Assembly: GCA_963748095.1 (NCBI GenBank)
Contig: CAVVIO010000023.1
Span: forward strand, 62,001-126,000
DNA: 64,000 nt
Direction of reading: 5' to 3'
From: CAVVIO01 sp963748095
GTDB taxonomy: Bacteria; Bacteroidota; Bacteroidia; Bacteroidales; UBA10428
Shown here one piece after another: positions 45,120 to 53,905 of the stretch; within the stretch, counting starts at the first letter, position 1; each line of letters opens with the position of its first letter. A program made the translations under genes and the position numbers. The notes below the pieces were generated by a model, which was not told where the DNA came from, did not search any database, and saw nothing but the letters and a program-made list of their open reading frames with translations.

Positions 45120-48100
45120 TTAATTTTGCATTTCTTCATTTTCGTTGGATAGCATTTCAAGTAATTCTTCTACTTGTTGTAATGAATCGATATGTGAAAT
45201 GGTAAGTGTAAGTTTGTTATTTCCTTCCTTCATTTGAAATCTTTTCGGCTGCTTCTGGACGAATGCAAGTATCTTACTGAAAACAGGCGATTTATAATAG
45301 GCCGATGTCTGATCGGAGATAAAGTAGATAAGTAATTTTTTATTTTTCAACACCAGTTTTTCAAATCCCAGGGTCATGGACAGTCTTCTTAATCTCACCA
45401 CTTTCAGCAATTCCTGCGATGGTTGTGGCAACGGGCCGAAACGGTCCACTAAATGGGCTTCAAATTCTTTCAGTTTTTCTTCCGTTTCAATATTATCCAG
45501 TTCGCGGTAAAGTCTTATTCGTTCCGATACATTGGATATGTAAAAATCGGGGAATAACAATTCAAGGTCGGTGTCGATTTGGCAATCCCGCAGGAATTTC
45601 TGACCGGTAACAGGTGGCTGGACTTCTTTTTCTTTCGTATATAAATCCTTGAATTCATTTTCCTTTAATTCCTGCATGGCTTCCTCCAGTATCCGGTTAT
45701 AGGTTTCAAATCCGATATCGGCAATAAAGCCGCTTTGTTCGCTTCCAAGTAAATTACCGGCTCCCCTGATATCAAGGTCCTGCAGGGCAATGTTAAACCC
45801 ACTTCCCAGGTCGGAAAATTCTTCAATAGCTTTCAGGCGTCGCCGGGCTTCAGGGGTAACATGTGCAAGCGGAGGCGCCAGCAGGTAACAAAAAGCTTTT
45901 CGGTTCGATCGGCCTACACGTCCACGTAGCTGATGCAGATCACTTAACCCGAAGTTCTGGGCATCGTTAATAAATATAGTATTCGCATTGGGGATGTCCA
46001 TTCCCGATTCGATAATGGTGGTTGCCACCAGTACATCATAATCTCCATTTATAAAATCGAGCACCACCTGCTCTAACTTTGGCCCTTCCATTTGTCCATG
46101 GGCAACAATGGTTTTGACCTCAGGGCATAACCGGTTGATCAGCGACTCTACCTCATTGATATTTTGCACACGGTTATGTATAAAAAATACCTGTCCGTTA
46201 CGACTTACTTCATAATAAATACCTTCCCGGATAATGTCTTCATTAAAAGTATATAACTCGGTAATTATAGGATGCCTGTTGGGAGGGGGAGTATTGATCA
46301 CCGACAGGTCGCGTGCCCCCATCAGCGAAAACTGAAGCGTTCGCGGAATAGGAGTAGCTGTTAATGTCAGGTTATCCACGTTTAGTTTAAGCTTTTTAAG
46401 TTTTTCCTTTACGGTTACCCCGAACTTCTGTTCCTCGTCGATAATCAGTAATCCAAGGTCTTTAAATTTTACATCGTTTCCTACCAGCCTGTGGGTACCT
46501 ATTATAATATCCAGTTTTCCTTCTTCCAGTTTTTTAAGGGCTTCTTTTTGATATTTCGGTTTTTTTAATCGGCTTATATAATCTACAGTACAGGGAAAAT
46601 CTTTCAATCTTTCCTTAAAGGTATTGTAATGTTGAAGGGCAAGGATGGTAGTTGGCACTAACAAAGCCACCTGTTTGCTGTCTGTTACTGCTTTAAAAGC
46701 AGCCCTGATTGCCACTTCCGTTTTGCCAAAGCCAACATCGCCGCATATCAGCCGGTCCATCGGCGTATCCGATTCCATGTCACTTTTCACGGCAACAGTG
46801 GCTTTTTCCTGATCGGGGGTGTCCTCAAACACAAAAGATGCTTCCAGTTCATTCTGAAGATAGGTGTCGGCCGAAAATTCAAATCCTTTCTGGGCTTTTC
46901 TTTTGGCATACAATGCTATCAGGTCCCTGGCAATATCCTTGATCTTTTTCTTGGTATTCTGCTTCAGTTTTTGCCAGGCCCCGGTTCCGAGTTTATAAAT
47001 TCTGGGCGGCATATCGTCTTTTCCTTTGTATTTCGATATCCGGTGGAGGGAATGTATGCTTACGTAAAGAATGTCGTTGTCGCGGTATACCAGTCGTATT
47101 GCCTCCTGCATTTTGCCATTCACCTCTATTTTATTAAGTCCCCCGAATTTTCCGATCCCATGGTCAACATGGACCACATAATCTCCGGGCTGCAGGTTTT
47201 TAATTTCGTTTATTGAAAGGGCTGCCTTACTTGAAAAATAAGAACTTAGTTTATACTTATGATAGCGCTCGAAAATCTGGTGATCGGTATACAAACAAAT
47301 ATTCAGGTCATGATCGATAAAACCTTCATGTAATGTATTGTTCACTGCTTCGAAGGCAATATCCTGATCGGTATCGTGAAAAATTGAGGCCAGCCGGTCT
47401 ATCTGTTTCCGGTTATCGGACAGGATAAAAATTCGATATCCCTGTTGCACATGATCTTTCAGGTTTTCTCCCAGTAGGTTGAAATTTTTATTAAAATCGG
47501 GTTGAGGCGCTGTATGAAATTCCACCACACTTTCGGGTTGAAATAAATGCTGACGACCTAATTCAATTACTTTCGATGCGTTGAGCTTTTCTATCAGCTG
47601 GTGCCCGCTAGTTAAAAGTGTACTTTTATCAACGGGTATTTCCGTATTGTTTTCTGTATTATTGGAAGCATTTTCAACCAGCTGGTTCATCTGGTCGGTA
47701 ATATACCGGGCATCGGAAGTCCAGATACATGCATTTGGCAAGTACTCCCAAAAAGGTTCTCTTACATCTTTAATGGTAATATCCTGAATATTGGGAATAA
47801 TTACGATTTTATCATATTGATCTTTCGAAAGCTGGCTCTCCACATCGAATGACCGGATGGTTTCCACTTCATCGCCAAAAAAATCGATACGATACGGGTA
47901 ATCGTTGGAATAGGAAAAAATGTCAACAATCCCTCCCCGCACGGCAAATTGCCCGGGCTCGTATACAAAATCCACCAGTTCAAACTTATATTCGTCCAGT
48001 ACTTCGTGAATAAATTCAATGGATATCTTTTCTCCTTTTACCAGTTGAAGGGTATTCTTTTTAAGTTTCTGATGCGTAATTACCTTTTCGATCAGCGCTT

Positions 48101-48539
48101 CAGGATAACTGACAACTGTAATATTACCATCTGTATCTTCATTCTTTTGCAGATTTCCAATGCTGTTCAATACACGTGTTCGCAGAATAATATTGCCATT
48201 GTCGGGCTGGTAATATTGTACCGAACGTTTATAGGAAGACGGGAAAAATAATACCGATTCGCTGCCGGTCAGATTGATAAGATCGTTGTAAAAATAGGCA
48301 GCCTCGTCTTTATCGGCGAAAATAAACAGGTTATTTATTCCTGATTTTTTAATTATGGCAGCAGTAACAAGCGATTTGGCTGAACCGGTTAATCCTGTAA
48401 GCTGTATTTTTGAATTCCCGGGCGAAGCTGTTATTTTTACAATCGTTTCGATCTGCCCGTATTGTTCGGCTATGTTTAAGAGTTCCTTTATTTCCAACTT
48501 TTTTCGATTAATACAAATAAAGGTAGTTGTTATAATCAA
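45120..48539 (-). CDS. mfd: Transcription-repair coupling factor
   Basis: ATP-driven translocase that removes RNA polymerase stalled at DNA damage and recruits UvrA. 1139 residues: UvrB-like N-terminal domains (about 30-400), the RNA-polymerase-interacting CarD/RID domain (GDYVVHVDHGIGKFGGL, near 455-471), the helicase pair with Walker A in CGDVGFGKTEVAIRAA (near 595), DEEQKFG (near 699), TATPIPRTLQFSLMGARDLS and QLRGRVGRS, then the C-terminal TRCF domain (about 985-1090). The first 14 residues look unlike the family; a TTG at 48497 is a plausible later start. Stands alone. Confidence 0.95.
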   Translation of the reverse strand: MIITTTFICINRKKLEIKELLNIAEQYGQIETIVKITASPGNSKIQLTGLTGSAKSLVTAAIIKKSGINNLFIFADKDEAAYFYNDLINLTGSESVLFFPSSYKRSVQYYQPDNGNIILRTRVLNSIGNLQKNEDTDGNITVVSYPEALIEKVITHQKLKKNTLQLVKGEKISIEFIHEVLDEYKFELVDFVYEPGQFAVRGGIVDIFSYSNDYPYRIDFFGDEVETIRSFDVESQLSKDQYDKIVIIPNIQDITIKDVREPFWEYLPNACIWTSDARYITDQMNQLVENASNNTENNTEIPVDKSTLLTSGHQLIEKLNASKVIELGRQHLFQPESVVEFHTAPQPDFNKNFNLLGENLKDHVQQGYRIFILSDNRKQIDRLASIFHDTDQDIAFEAVNNTLHEGFIDHDLNICLYTDHQIFERYHKYKLSSYFSSKAALSINEIKNLQPGDYVVHVDHGIGKFGGLNKIEVNGKMQEAIRLVYRDNDILYVSIHSLHRISKYKGKDDMPPRIYKLGTGAWQKLKQNTKKKIKDIARDLIALYAKRKAQKGFEFSADTYLQNELEASFVFEDTPDQEKATVAVKSDMESDTPMDRLICGDVGFGKTEVAIRAAFKAVTDSKQVALLVPTTILALQHYNTFKERLKDFPCTVDYISRLKKPKYQKEALKKLEEGKLDIIIGTHRLVGNDVKFKDLGLLIIDEEQKFGVTVKEKLKKLKLNVDNLTLTATPIPRTLQFSLMGARDLSVINTPPPNRHPIITELYTFNEDIIREGIYYEVSRNGQVFFIHNRVQNINEVESLINRLCPEVKTIVAHGQMEGPKLEQVVLDFINGDYDVLVATTIIESGMDIPNANTIFINDAQNFGLSDLHQLRGRVGRSNRKAFCYLLAPPLAHVTPEARRRLKAIEEFSDLGSGFNIALQDLDIRGAGNLLGSEQSGFIADIGFETYNRILEEAMQELKENEFKDLYTKEKEVQPPVTGQKFLRDCQIDTDLELLFPDFYISNVSERIRLYRELDNIETEEKLKEFEAHLVDRFGPLPQPSQELLKVVRLRRLSMTLGFEKLVLKNKKLLIYFISDQTSAYYKSPVFSKILAFVQKQPKRFQMKEGNNKLTLTISHIDSLQQVEELLEMLSNENEEMQN

Positions 48540-48864
48540 CTACTTTTTGTGATAAAACACCAGATTCCTTTTCCGCCAATCCGCCATTCTGAATAATTTT
48601 TGATGTGTATCAGTCTGTTTTGTTGTTATTACATAACATCAGGTAAACACCACAGGAAACGGAAGGTTTGAGAGAGCGTTCATAAAACTAAGCCCGGAAT
48701 CATATTATCTTTTAAAAGAATAGGCAAAAGTAATAAATAAATTACCCGATTATTCGTGAAATTCAAATTTCAGAATTGTATTGAAATTTCTGATAACTTT
48801 CATACCAAAAAAAGGAATCTGTCTCTACCTTTGGTTCTCAATAGAATTAATTAAACGTTTTTAT
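48540..48864 (+). other. Divergent region between mfd and an aspartate kinase gene
   Basis: 325 bases if the kinase starts at ATG 48865. It should hold promoters of both genes. TACCTTTG at 48826-48833 is a good plus-strand -7 box. A possible in-frame extension of the kinase (ATG-less TTG at 48781) runs through it. No hairpin or leader peptide rich in Lys, Thr or Met is seen. Confidence 0.45.
48826..48833 (+). promoter_or_regulatory. -7 box of the aspartate kinase gene
   Basis: TACCTTTG matches TAnnTTTG and lies 32 bases before ATG 48865, which argues against the longer frame opening at 48781. No clear -33 element. Confidence 0.5.
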
Positions 48865-50133
48865 ATGATTATTTTCAAATTCGGTGGCGCATCTGTTAAA
48901 GATGCCGGATCGGTAAAAAATCTTGCTGCAATATTAAAAACATATACAGAAAACATGGTAGTGGTGGTTTCCGCCATGGGAAAAACCACCAATGCACTCG
49001 AAAACCTTACTGAAAAATATTTTCAGGGCAACCCGGAAAAATTTTCTGTTCTTGAATCAATAAAGGAATATCATTATCAGATTACAAAAGAACTTTTTGC
49101 TGATATAAATAGCATCGTTTACCGGAAGCTGGATGAAATTTTTGATAATCTGAAAGAAAAGTTGCAATCGGAACCTTCACTGAACTATCATTATGAATAT
49201 GATCAGATCGTTTCTTACGGGGAAATAATTTCCACAACCATCATTGATAGTTATATAAACAATAGTGGAATTAAATCGGAGTGGGTAGATGTAAGAAAAT
49301 GCCTGAAAACAGATAGTAATTACAGGGAAGCACAAATAGATTTTGTGCTTTCGGAGCAATGCGCACGAAATATCTTCACCTTTGAAAATACAGGCTGCTA
49401 TGTTACACAGGGATTTATAGGTTCCGATTCCAATAACCTGTGCACCACCCTCGGTCGTGAAGGATCGGATTATACAGCGGCAGTGCTGGCCTATTTGCTC
49501 GATGCAGAACATGTTACTATCTGGAAAGATGTTCCGGGGGTACTGAATGCCGACCCCAAATGGTTTGATGATACGGTTAAACTGGAATGTATTTCGTATC
49601 TCGATGCTATTGAACTTGCTTATTACGGGACCAGTGTCATACATCCGAAAACCATACAACCCCTGCAGAAAAAGGGCATTAAACTGAATGTTCGTTCCTT
49701 TTTGGAGCCTTCAAAAACCGGAACGGTTATAGGTGACGATACTTACGATAAGCTGATCCCTTCATTCATTTTTAAAATGGACCAGGTGCTGATGCAGATA
49801 TTTCCTCGCGACTTTTCTTTTATTGCTGAAGATAACCTGGAAAAAATATTCGGGAGTTTTGCCAAATACGGACTTAGGATGAACCTGATGCAAAACTCGG
49901 CAATGAGTTTTAAGGTATGTGTAAACAATGACCAGACACGGCTTCCAAAAGTTATTGAAGACCTTGAAAGACTGTTTAATGTTTCGTACGAAAACGGTCT
50001 GGAACTGATCACCATTCGTTATTACGATGCCGAAACCATCGACAGGGTGATGGTCAACAAGGAATTGCTGCTGGAACAAAAGAATAAGAAAACAATTCAA
50101 CTGGTGGTGAGGGATAGGACAACAAAACAGTAA
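48865..50133 (+). CDS. Aspartate kinase
   Basis: First enzyme of the Lys/Thr/Met/DAP branch: phosphorylates aspartate. About 422 residues from ATG 48865, which gives the family start MIIFKFGGASVKDAGSVKNL. Amino-acid-kinase motifs: KFGGASV (4-10), VVVVSAMGKTTN, YGEIIST, TTLGREGSDYTAAVLAYLL and WKDVPGVLNADP. One or two ACT domains lie after about residue 300 (LMQIFPRDFSFIAEDNLEKIF). It resembles stand-alone kinases of Bacteroidota; which end product regulates it cannot be read. A second aspartate kinase gene converges on it from 53081. Confidence 0.88.
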   Translation: MIIFKFGGASVKDAGSVKNLAAILKTYTENMVVVVSAMGKTTNALENLTEKYFQGNPEKFSVLESIKEYHYQITKELFADINSIVYRKLDEIFDNLKEKLQSEPSLNYHYEYDQIVSYGEIISTTIIDSYINNSGIKSEWVDVRKCLKTDSNYREAQIDFVLSEQCARNIFTFENTGCYVTQGFIGSDSNNLCTTLGREGSDYTAAVLAYLLDAEHVTIWKDVPGVLNADPKWFDDTVKLECISYLDAIELAYYGTSVIHPKTIQPLQKKGIKLNVRSFLEPSKTGTVIGDDTYDKLIPSFIFKMDQVLMQIFPRDFSFIAEDNLEKIFGSFAKYGLRMNLMQNSAMSFKVCVNNDQTRLPKVIEDLERLFNVSYENGLELITIRYYDAETIDRVMVNKELLLEQKNKKTIQLVVRDRTTKQ

Positions 50134-50243
50134 AGTATAAATAAAAATATAATAACTGGCACAAAATATTGTCAGGTTATTTCTGTATCCTAGCTCTAAG
50201 GTTACTGTGAGGTTGCTGTAAGCTGGTAATAAAAAAACGAACT

Positions 50244-50260
50244 GCTACCGCACGAATCCT
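50244..50260 (+). repeat. Inverted repeat arm, left
   Basis: GCTACCGCACGAATCCT. The reverse complement of 50437-50453 (GCTGCCGCACGAGTCCT) matches at 15 of 17 positions, and the first nine bases recur at 51387-51395. Confidence 0.7.
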
Positions 50261-50436
50261 CCAGCGTGGTTTAGACTTGCTATTTTTTTATATTTGATAC
50301 ATGAGCTGGAATTATAAATTTAATAATCCTTGGATTAGTATATCATGCAGAAGATTATATATTTAGTAGTGCAAAGTATTGTAGTAGATAAAAGGTATTT
50401 TGGAGGGAATTGCAGTTAATAATAGATTACCATACA

Positions 50437-50453
50437 AGGACTCGTGCGGCAGC
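50437..50453 (-). repeat. Inverted repeat arm, right
   Basis: Plus strand AGGACTCGTGCGGCAGC. Its first 13 bases recur exactly at 51398-51410, just after the AT-rich gene, so the same sequence flanks that gene on both sides. Confidence 0.7.
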
Positions 50454-50519
50454 GTAACGAAATATTCAGATATAGCAACAAAATACGTTCACTTCTACTA
50501 ACAAGTAACAAGTTAAAAA

Positions 50520-51380
50520 ATGAAAACTAAACGATCAATTTTTATTATTTCAGTAATAATTTTAATTATACTTATTGGATTTCAATATCTAAGTCAAATA
50601 AAACAAAAGTATTATACAAATTTTAATAACATACAAAATTGGAAAATTAATTTACATTATACATTACCATATGAATTATATTTTGATCAACATTTTGAAT
50701 GTCCAAAATCGATGTCTGAAACAACTAACCTATTTTATAAAAAAAATAACTATGAATCTAGGTTTTACAAAGATTGGTTATCAAAAGAAGATAGTTTTAT
50801 TGTATATCTTCCCTTATATAATAGAATAAATAAAAAACGTGAAGGATTTTGTCTTTTAAGTTCCGGAATAGATGGTTATATTAATAATCATATAAACCTT
50901 GAAAAAGATACTCTATTTCTAGATAATTTTGTTTCAAAAATTAAAATTTATAATGATTCAATAAATTGGCTTAGCAACCTAGTAACCCATGATAGAGATT
51001 CGTCTTTTAATACTTATTTATATTTTTTTGGTAAAAAGGATTATTTAATAACATGTTTTAATTGTATTCAAAATTATATTCATCAAGTTGACAGTATAGA
51101 ATCATTGCAAAATATATCAGAAGAAATTGCGAGACATAAAAATCGAAAGAATCAAAAATATGGTTATAAAGGTGTTGTAGCGTCTTTTACTGCAGATACT
51201 CTAATATTTAAAGATAGGAATTTTATGGTTAAAAGTATTCCATATAATAGAAACCAACAATTAAGTATTGGTGATTCAATAGCCTTTGTAGGCACATTAG
51301 TTACATCTAGTAGATCCAAAAAGGAAATAATATTTAAAAATTGTGTAAGAGTCTCTTTAAATTATCGTCTTAAGCTTTGA
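50520..51380 (+). CDS. AT-rich hypothetical membrane-anchored protein
   Basis: A 286-residue protein I do not recognise. One N-terminal transmembrane helix (IFIISVIILIILIGFQYL, about 7-24), then a soluble, presumably periplasmic part. A middle stretch YLPLYNRINKKREGFCLLSSGIDGYINN faintly recalls the pseudopilin-G fold. The last 75 residues look like a small beta-barrel (YKGVVASFTADTLIFKDRNF, IGDSIAFVGTLV). Base composition is far more AT-rich than the neighbours, with heavy use of AAA, ATA and TTA codons, which suggests transfer. It stands alone between two copies of a 13-base repeat (50437 and 51398), like a gene cassette. Confidence 0.75.
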   Translation: MKTKRSIFIISVIILIILIGFQYLSQIKQKYYTNFNNIQNWKINLHYTLPYELYFDQHFECPKSMSETTNLFYKKNNYESRFYKDWLSKEDSFIVYLPLYNRINKKREGFCLLSSGIDGYINNHINLEKDTLFLDNFVSKIKIYNDSINWLSNLVTHDRDSSFNTYLYFFGKKDYLITCFNCIQNYIHQVDSIESLQNISEEIARHKNRKNQKYGYKGVVASFTADTLIFKDRNFMVKSIPYNRNQQLSIGDSIAFVGTLVTSSRSKKEIIFKNCVRVSLNYRLKL

Positions 51381-51386
51381 CTCCTC

Positions 51387-51412
51387 GCTACCGCAAGAGG
51401 ACTCGTGCGGTA
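51387..51412 (+). repeat. Compact hairpin copy of the flanking repeat
   Basis: GCTACCGCA (51387-51395) followed by AGGACTCGTGCGG (51398-51410). TACCGCA at 51389-51395 pairs with TGCGGTA at 51406-51412, a 7-bp stem with a 10-base loop. It begins 6 bases after the hypothetical gene and repeats both inverted-repeat arms found upstream of it. It could end the transcript or serve as a recombination site. Confidence 0.6.
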
Positions 51413-51459
51413 CTGTGATAACATATAAGATCATTTCACAAGTGTGGAGCTTATTTTCA

Positions 51460-51711
51460 CAACGTAGTTACTCAACCATACAACTTAGTTGCATGTTCCT
51501 ACGACTTAGTTAATAAATTCCACATCTTAGTTGTCCGGGTCTACGTCTTAGTTGTTAATTTCCACAACTTAGTTAACGATTTCCACATCTTAGTTGACAG
51601 AGTCCACGTCTTAGTTATCAAAGTCCACATCTTAGTTGAAGATTTCCACGTCTTAGTTGCCAGAGTCTACAACTTAGTTGAAGATTTCCACAATTTAGTT
51701 GGAAACACAAA
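51460..51711. repeat. Tandem array of twelve 21-bp units
   Basis: Twelve units of exactly 21 bases start at 51460, 51481, 51502 and so on to 51691. Each has a conserved core CnnCTTAGTT(G/A), about 6 variable bases and a conserved end TCCA or TCTA; first and last units are the most divergent. 21 bp equals two helical turns, so every core faces the same side of the DNA, as in replication iterons or other arrays bound by one protein. The last unit contains the stop codon of the shifted lysC frame (51695-51697). No cas genes are nearby and spacers are too short for CRISPR. Confidence 0.85.
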
Positions 51712-53081
51712 GTGCATCATTCAGCGCTATGATTCCTTTTTTATAATCATCGCGGTTAATAACGAACTGCATGTTCACCTGTTTCATCGATTGCGAAAGC
51801 GCTTCGATATTGATCTGTTTATTGGCCAGTGCTTGAGTAGCTTTTGCCAGGATACCCGGTTTGCCGATATTTGTTCCCAGCGCACAAACCAGGGCTACCT
51901 TTTTAATTGTAATTTTTTGGTAAGTATTGCTGAAGTTCCTTTATCAGAAGTTCATTTTTATCACTTTCCCATATAACCTGTGTGATGCTGTTGGCATTGG
52001 TGGCTTTCAGGATATAACTCACCCTGTATTTCTGAAATATCTGCATGATCCCCAGGTCGAAGCCGACTTCACCAACCATCAACGGATCGTGTATTTCGAT
52101 AGCGATCACTTTATCGGTTCCCGAGATAATTTCTACTTTGGATTCATTCCCGATATAATCTTTCGAAATCAGTGTTCCCGGATGTGTCGGTTCGAAAGTA
52201 CTTTTAATACGAATATTGATACCTGCAACTTCAAGCGGTTTCGATGCTTTTGGGTGAATGGCTTCCATCCCCACATCAGCCAACTGATCGGCAACATTGA
52301 AATTGGTAAATCCTACCGGTATGGATTTTTCCACCCCTACAATATTCGGGTCGGCAGATGAAAGGTGGAATTCCTTGTGAATAACAGCTTCATCTGCTTT
52401 AACATCCACGGCAATTTTACTGAAAGTTACTTCGGTATAACCGCGGTCGAATTCGCGCATAATCCCTTCGGTTCCTTTTGTGTACCCGGTAGCAATAGGA
52501 AGGGTTTTTGAAAAATCGATGGTTGAAAATGCCCGGTGAATACGTTCATCAATTGTCAGGTATTCCGAATCATTAAAACCGCACAGGTCAACAAGTACGG
52601 CATTAATTCCATGATTGGTCAATATGTTGGTGGAGTTAAAAGCCGAATGGGCTTCTCCGATAGAAGAAAGAATTTCCCGGGCTGCCAGTAAAATATTTTG
52701 TTTGTTAACATAACCGGTGGTTAAAACTTCTTTCAGACTGTTTAAATAATCACTGGCTTTCCCAATGCGGTCTGTTATGAACTGATCGGCTATTTCCAGG
52801 TCAAGTTTAATATCTGCAAAAGTGTGGTTTATGGCAATCAGCTTATCCAGTAACTCATCAAGGGATGCTTTAAAATTTTTAGTATGGATAAATTTCTGGT
52901 ATATCCCGGGCTCTCCGGTTTTTTTATGTTCCAGCAACCAGTTTGTAACATTATTATAGGCTGATACAACATATATCCGGTTATAGCAATTGGTTGGTTC
53001 GCAACCCCGCAGGATGATATTTTCCAGTACATCCCCGAACTTTGACATGGAAGTACCGCCGATTTTCTCTACAGTTAACAT
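51695..53081 (-). CDS. lysC: Aspartate kinase, frame broken before the last ACT domain
   Basis: Aspartate kinase with the start MLTVEKIGGTSMSKFGDVLENI, resembling the type linked to ectoine clusters (Ask_Ect), though no ect genes are here. The main frame (51903-53081, 392 residues) has the kinase domain (FDRGYTEVTFSKIAV, EAIHPKASKPLEVAGI) and a first ACT domain, then stops. The next frame continues without a gap as KKVALVCALGTNIGKPGILA...INIEALSQSM...MQFVINRDDY to a stop at 51695, a complete second ACT domain. One A fewer in the minus-strand A6 run near 51915 (CC-A6-TT) restores the whole protein of about 461 residues. Either a sequence error or a real truncation that would alter feedback control. 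Confidence 0.85.
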
Positions 53082-53229
53082 AAATAAAGTAATAATTAAG
53101 GTTTGATGGTTATTATAAATTTCATGTAAGTGGGCAAAAATAACGAAAAAAAAATTTATCGGACAGGCAATGCATGAATGTATTTTAATTTTTTGGGAAC
53201 ATTAATTTATCCGGTTTTCGGACTGGAAG

Positions 53230-53748
53230 TTAATTCATCACCACTTTAAATGCCGGCTTATAACCACGCGAAGTTCCATCTGAATTAAAAACCTGGTAAG
53301 CAAATACAAGGGAAAGCACTTTTTTGTTAAATTGTTTTTTCGAAGGATTGTAGTACCATTGTTCCGTAAATCGTATTTCCCCGATTGCATCACGGTTGAA
53401 GTCTTCCTGCTTTTCAAGTTCTTTTAATTGATCAGGTTGCATGATTTTTCCCGTATAGAAATCATATACTTTGATCTTGTTCTTGTATGCAGCATCAAAT
53501 ATTTCATCGATAAAAGCCTTGCGGTGGAATTGCTGTAAGCATTTTTCCTGCCATTTGTTTTCAGGATCGGAATTTTTGACGATCACATCATATACAATTG
53601 TATCAGCTAATAAGAAATCACTGGAAAAAAAGGCAGTATCGGTCGGCAGATTATTCACAAACTGTGGCTTTTCCCGATTAAAGAATTTACAGCTTCCGGC
53701 AGTAATTATCATGAAAATTACCAGGAATGCAAAAAAGGTTCTTTTCAT
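53230..53748 (-). CDS. Lipoprotein of unknown function
   Basis: A 172-residue predicted lipoprotein: signal peptide with lipobox ITAGSC (Cys near 20). The mature part has DEIFDAAYKNKIKVYDFYTGKIM and IRFTEQWYYNPSKKQFNKKVLSLVF, which recall the GldN family of the gliding/type IX secretion machinery, but the likeness is limited and no other gld or por genes are here. It lies alone between lysC and pyrC on the minus strand. Confidence 0.65.
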   Translation of the reverse strand: MKRTFFAFLVIFMIITAGSCKFFNREKPQFVNNLPTDTAFFSSDFLLADTIVYDVIVKNSDPENKWQEKCLQQFHRKAFIDEIFDAAYKNKIKVYDFYTGKIMQPDQLKELEKQEDFNRDAIGEIRFTEQWYYNPSKKQFNKKVLSLVFAYQVFNSDGTSRGYKPAFKVVMN

Positions 53749-53905
53749 TTTTAATTCATTTATTGAAGTTATTAAAGAAACTCAGGTAATGATATAATAG
53801 TATATGACTTCGGTTACTACTTTAATAAGAAAATGCCTGGTTATAAAATTACAAATCAAAAATTACAACTCTATAGAATTTAAACATAAGGGAACAGGAG
53901 GAAAA

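Larger units (their letters stand above)
50134..50519 (+). other. Left flank of the cassette-like insert
   Basis: 386 bases without a gene. Two near-identical 11-base direct repeats (AGGTTACTGTG, AGGTTGCTGTA) lie at about 50199-50220. Inverted-repeat arms occur at 50244-50260 and 50437-50453 (15 of 17 positions complementary). The 176 bases between the arms are AT-rich with no open frame of note. Confidence 0.5.

Noticed and set aside
48781..48864. 28-residue N-terminal extension of the aspartate kinase
   Set aside because: It starts with TTG, includes a promoter-like TACCTTTG, and the family start KFGGASV fits ATG 48865.
50454..50470. Integron attC core near GCGTAAC
   Set aside because: It does not match the RYYYAAC / GTTRRRY pair and no integrase gene is in the window.
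51460..51711. CRISPR array
   Set aside because: Units are 21 bp with only about 6 variable bases; real spacers are about 30 bases, and no cas gene is near.
51791..51976. 61-codon plus-strand open frame continuing from the repeat array
   Set aside because: It lies opposite the second ACT domain of lysC, which explains the coding signal; there is no promoter or start upstream of the array.
52838..53032. 64-codon frame within lysC
   Set aside because: Same strand, other frame, inside the well-conserved kinase domain.
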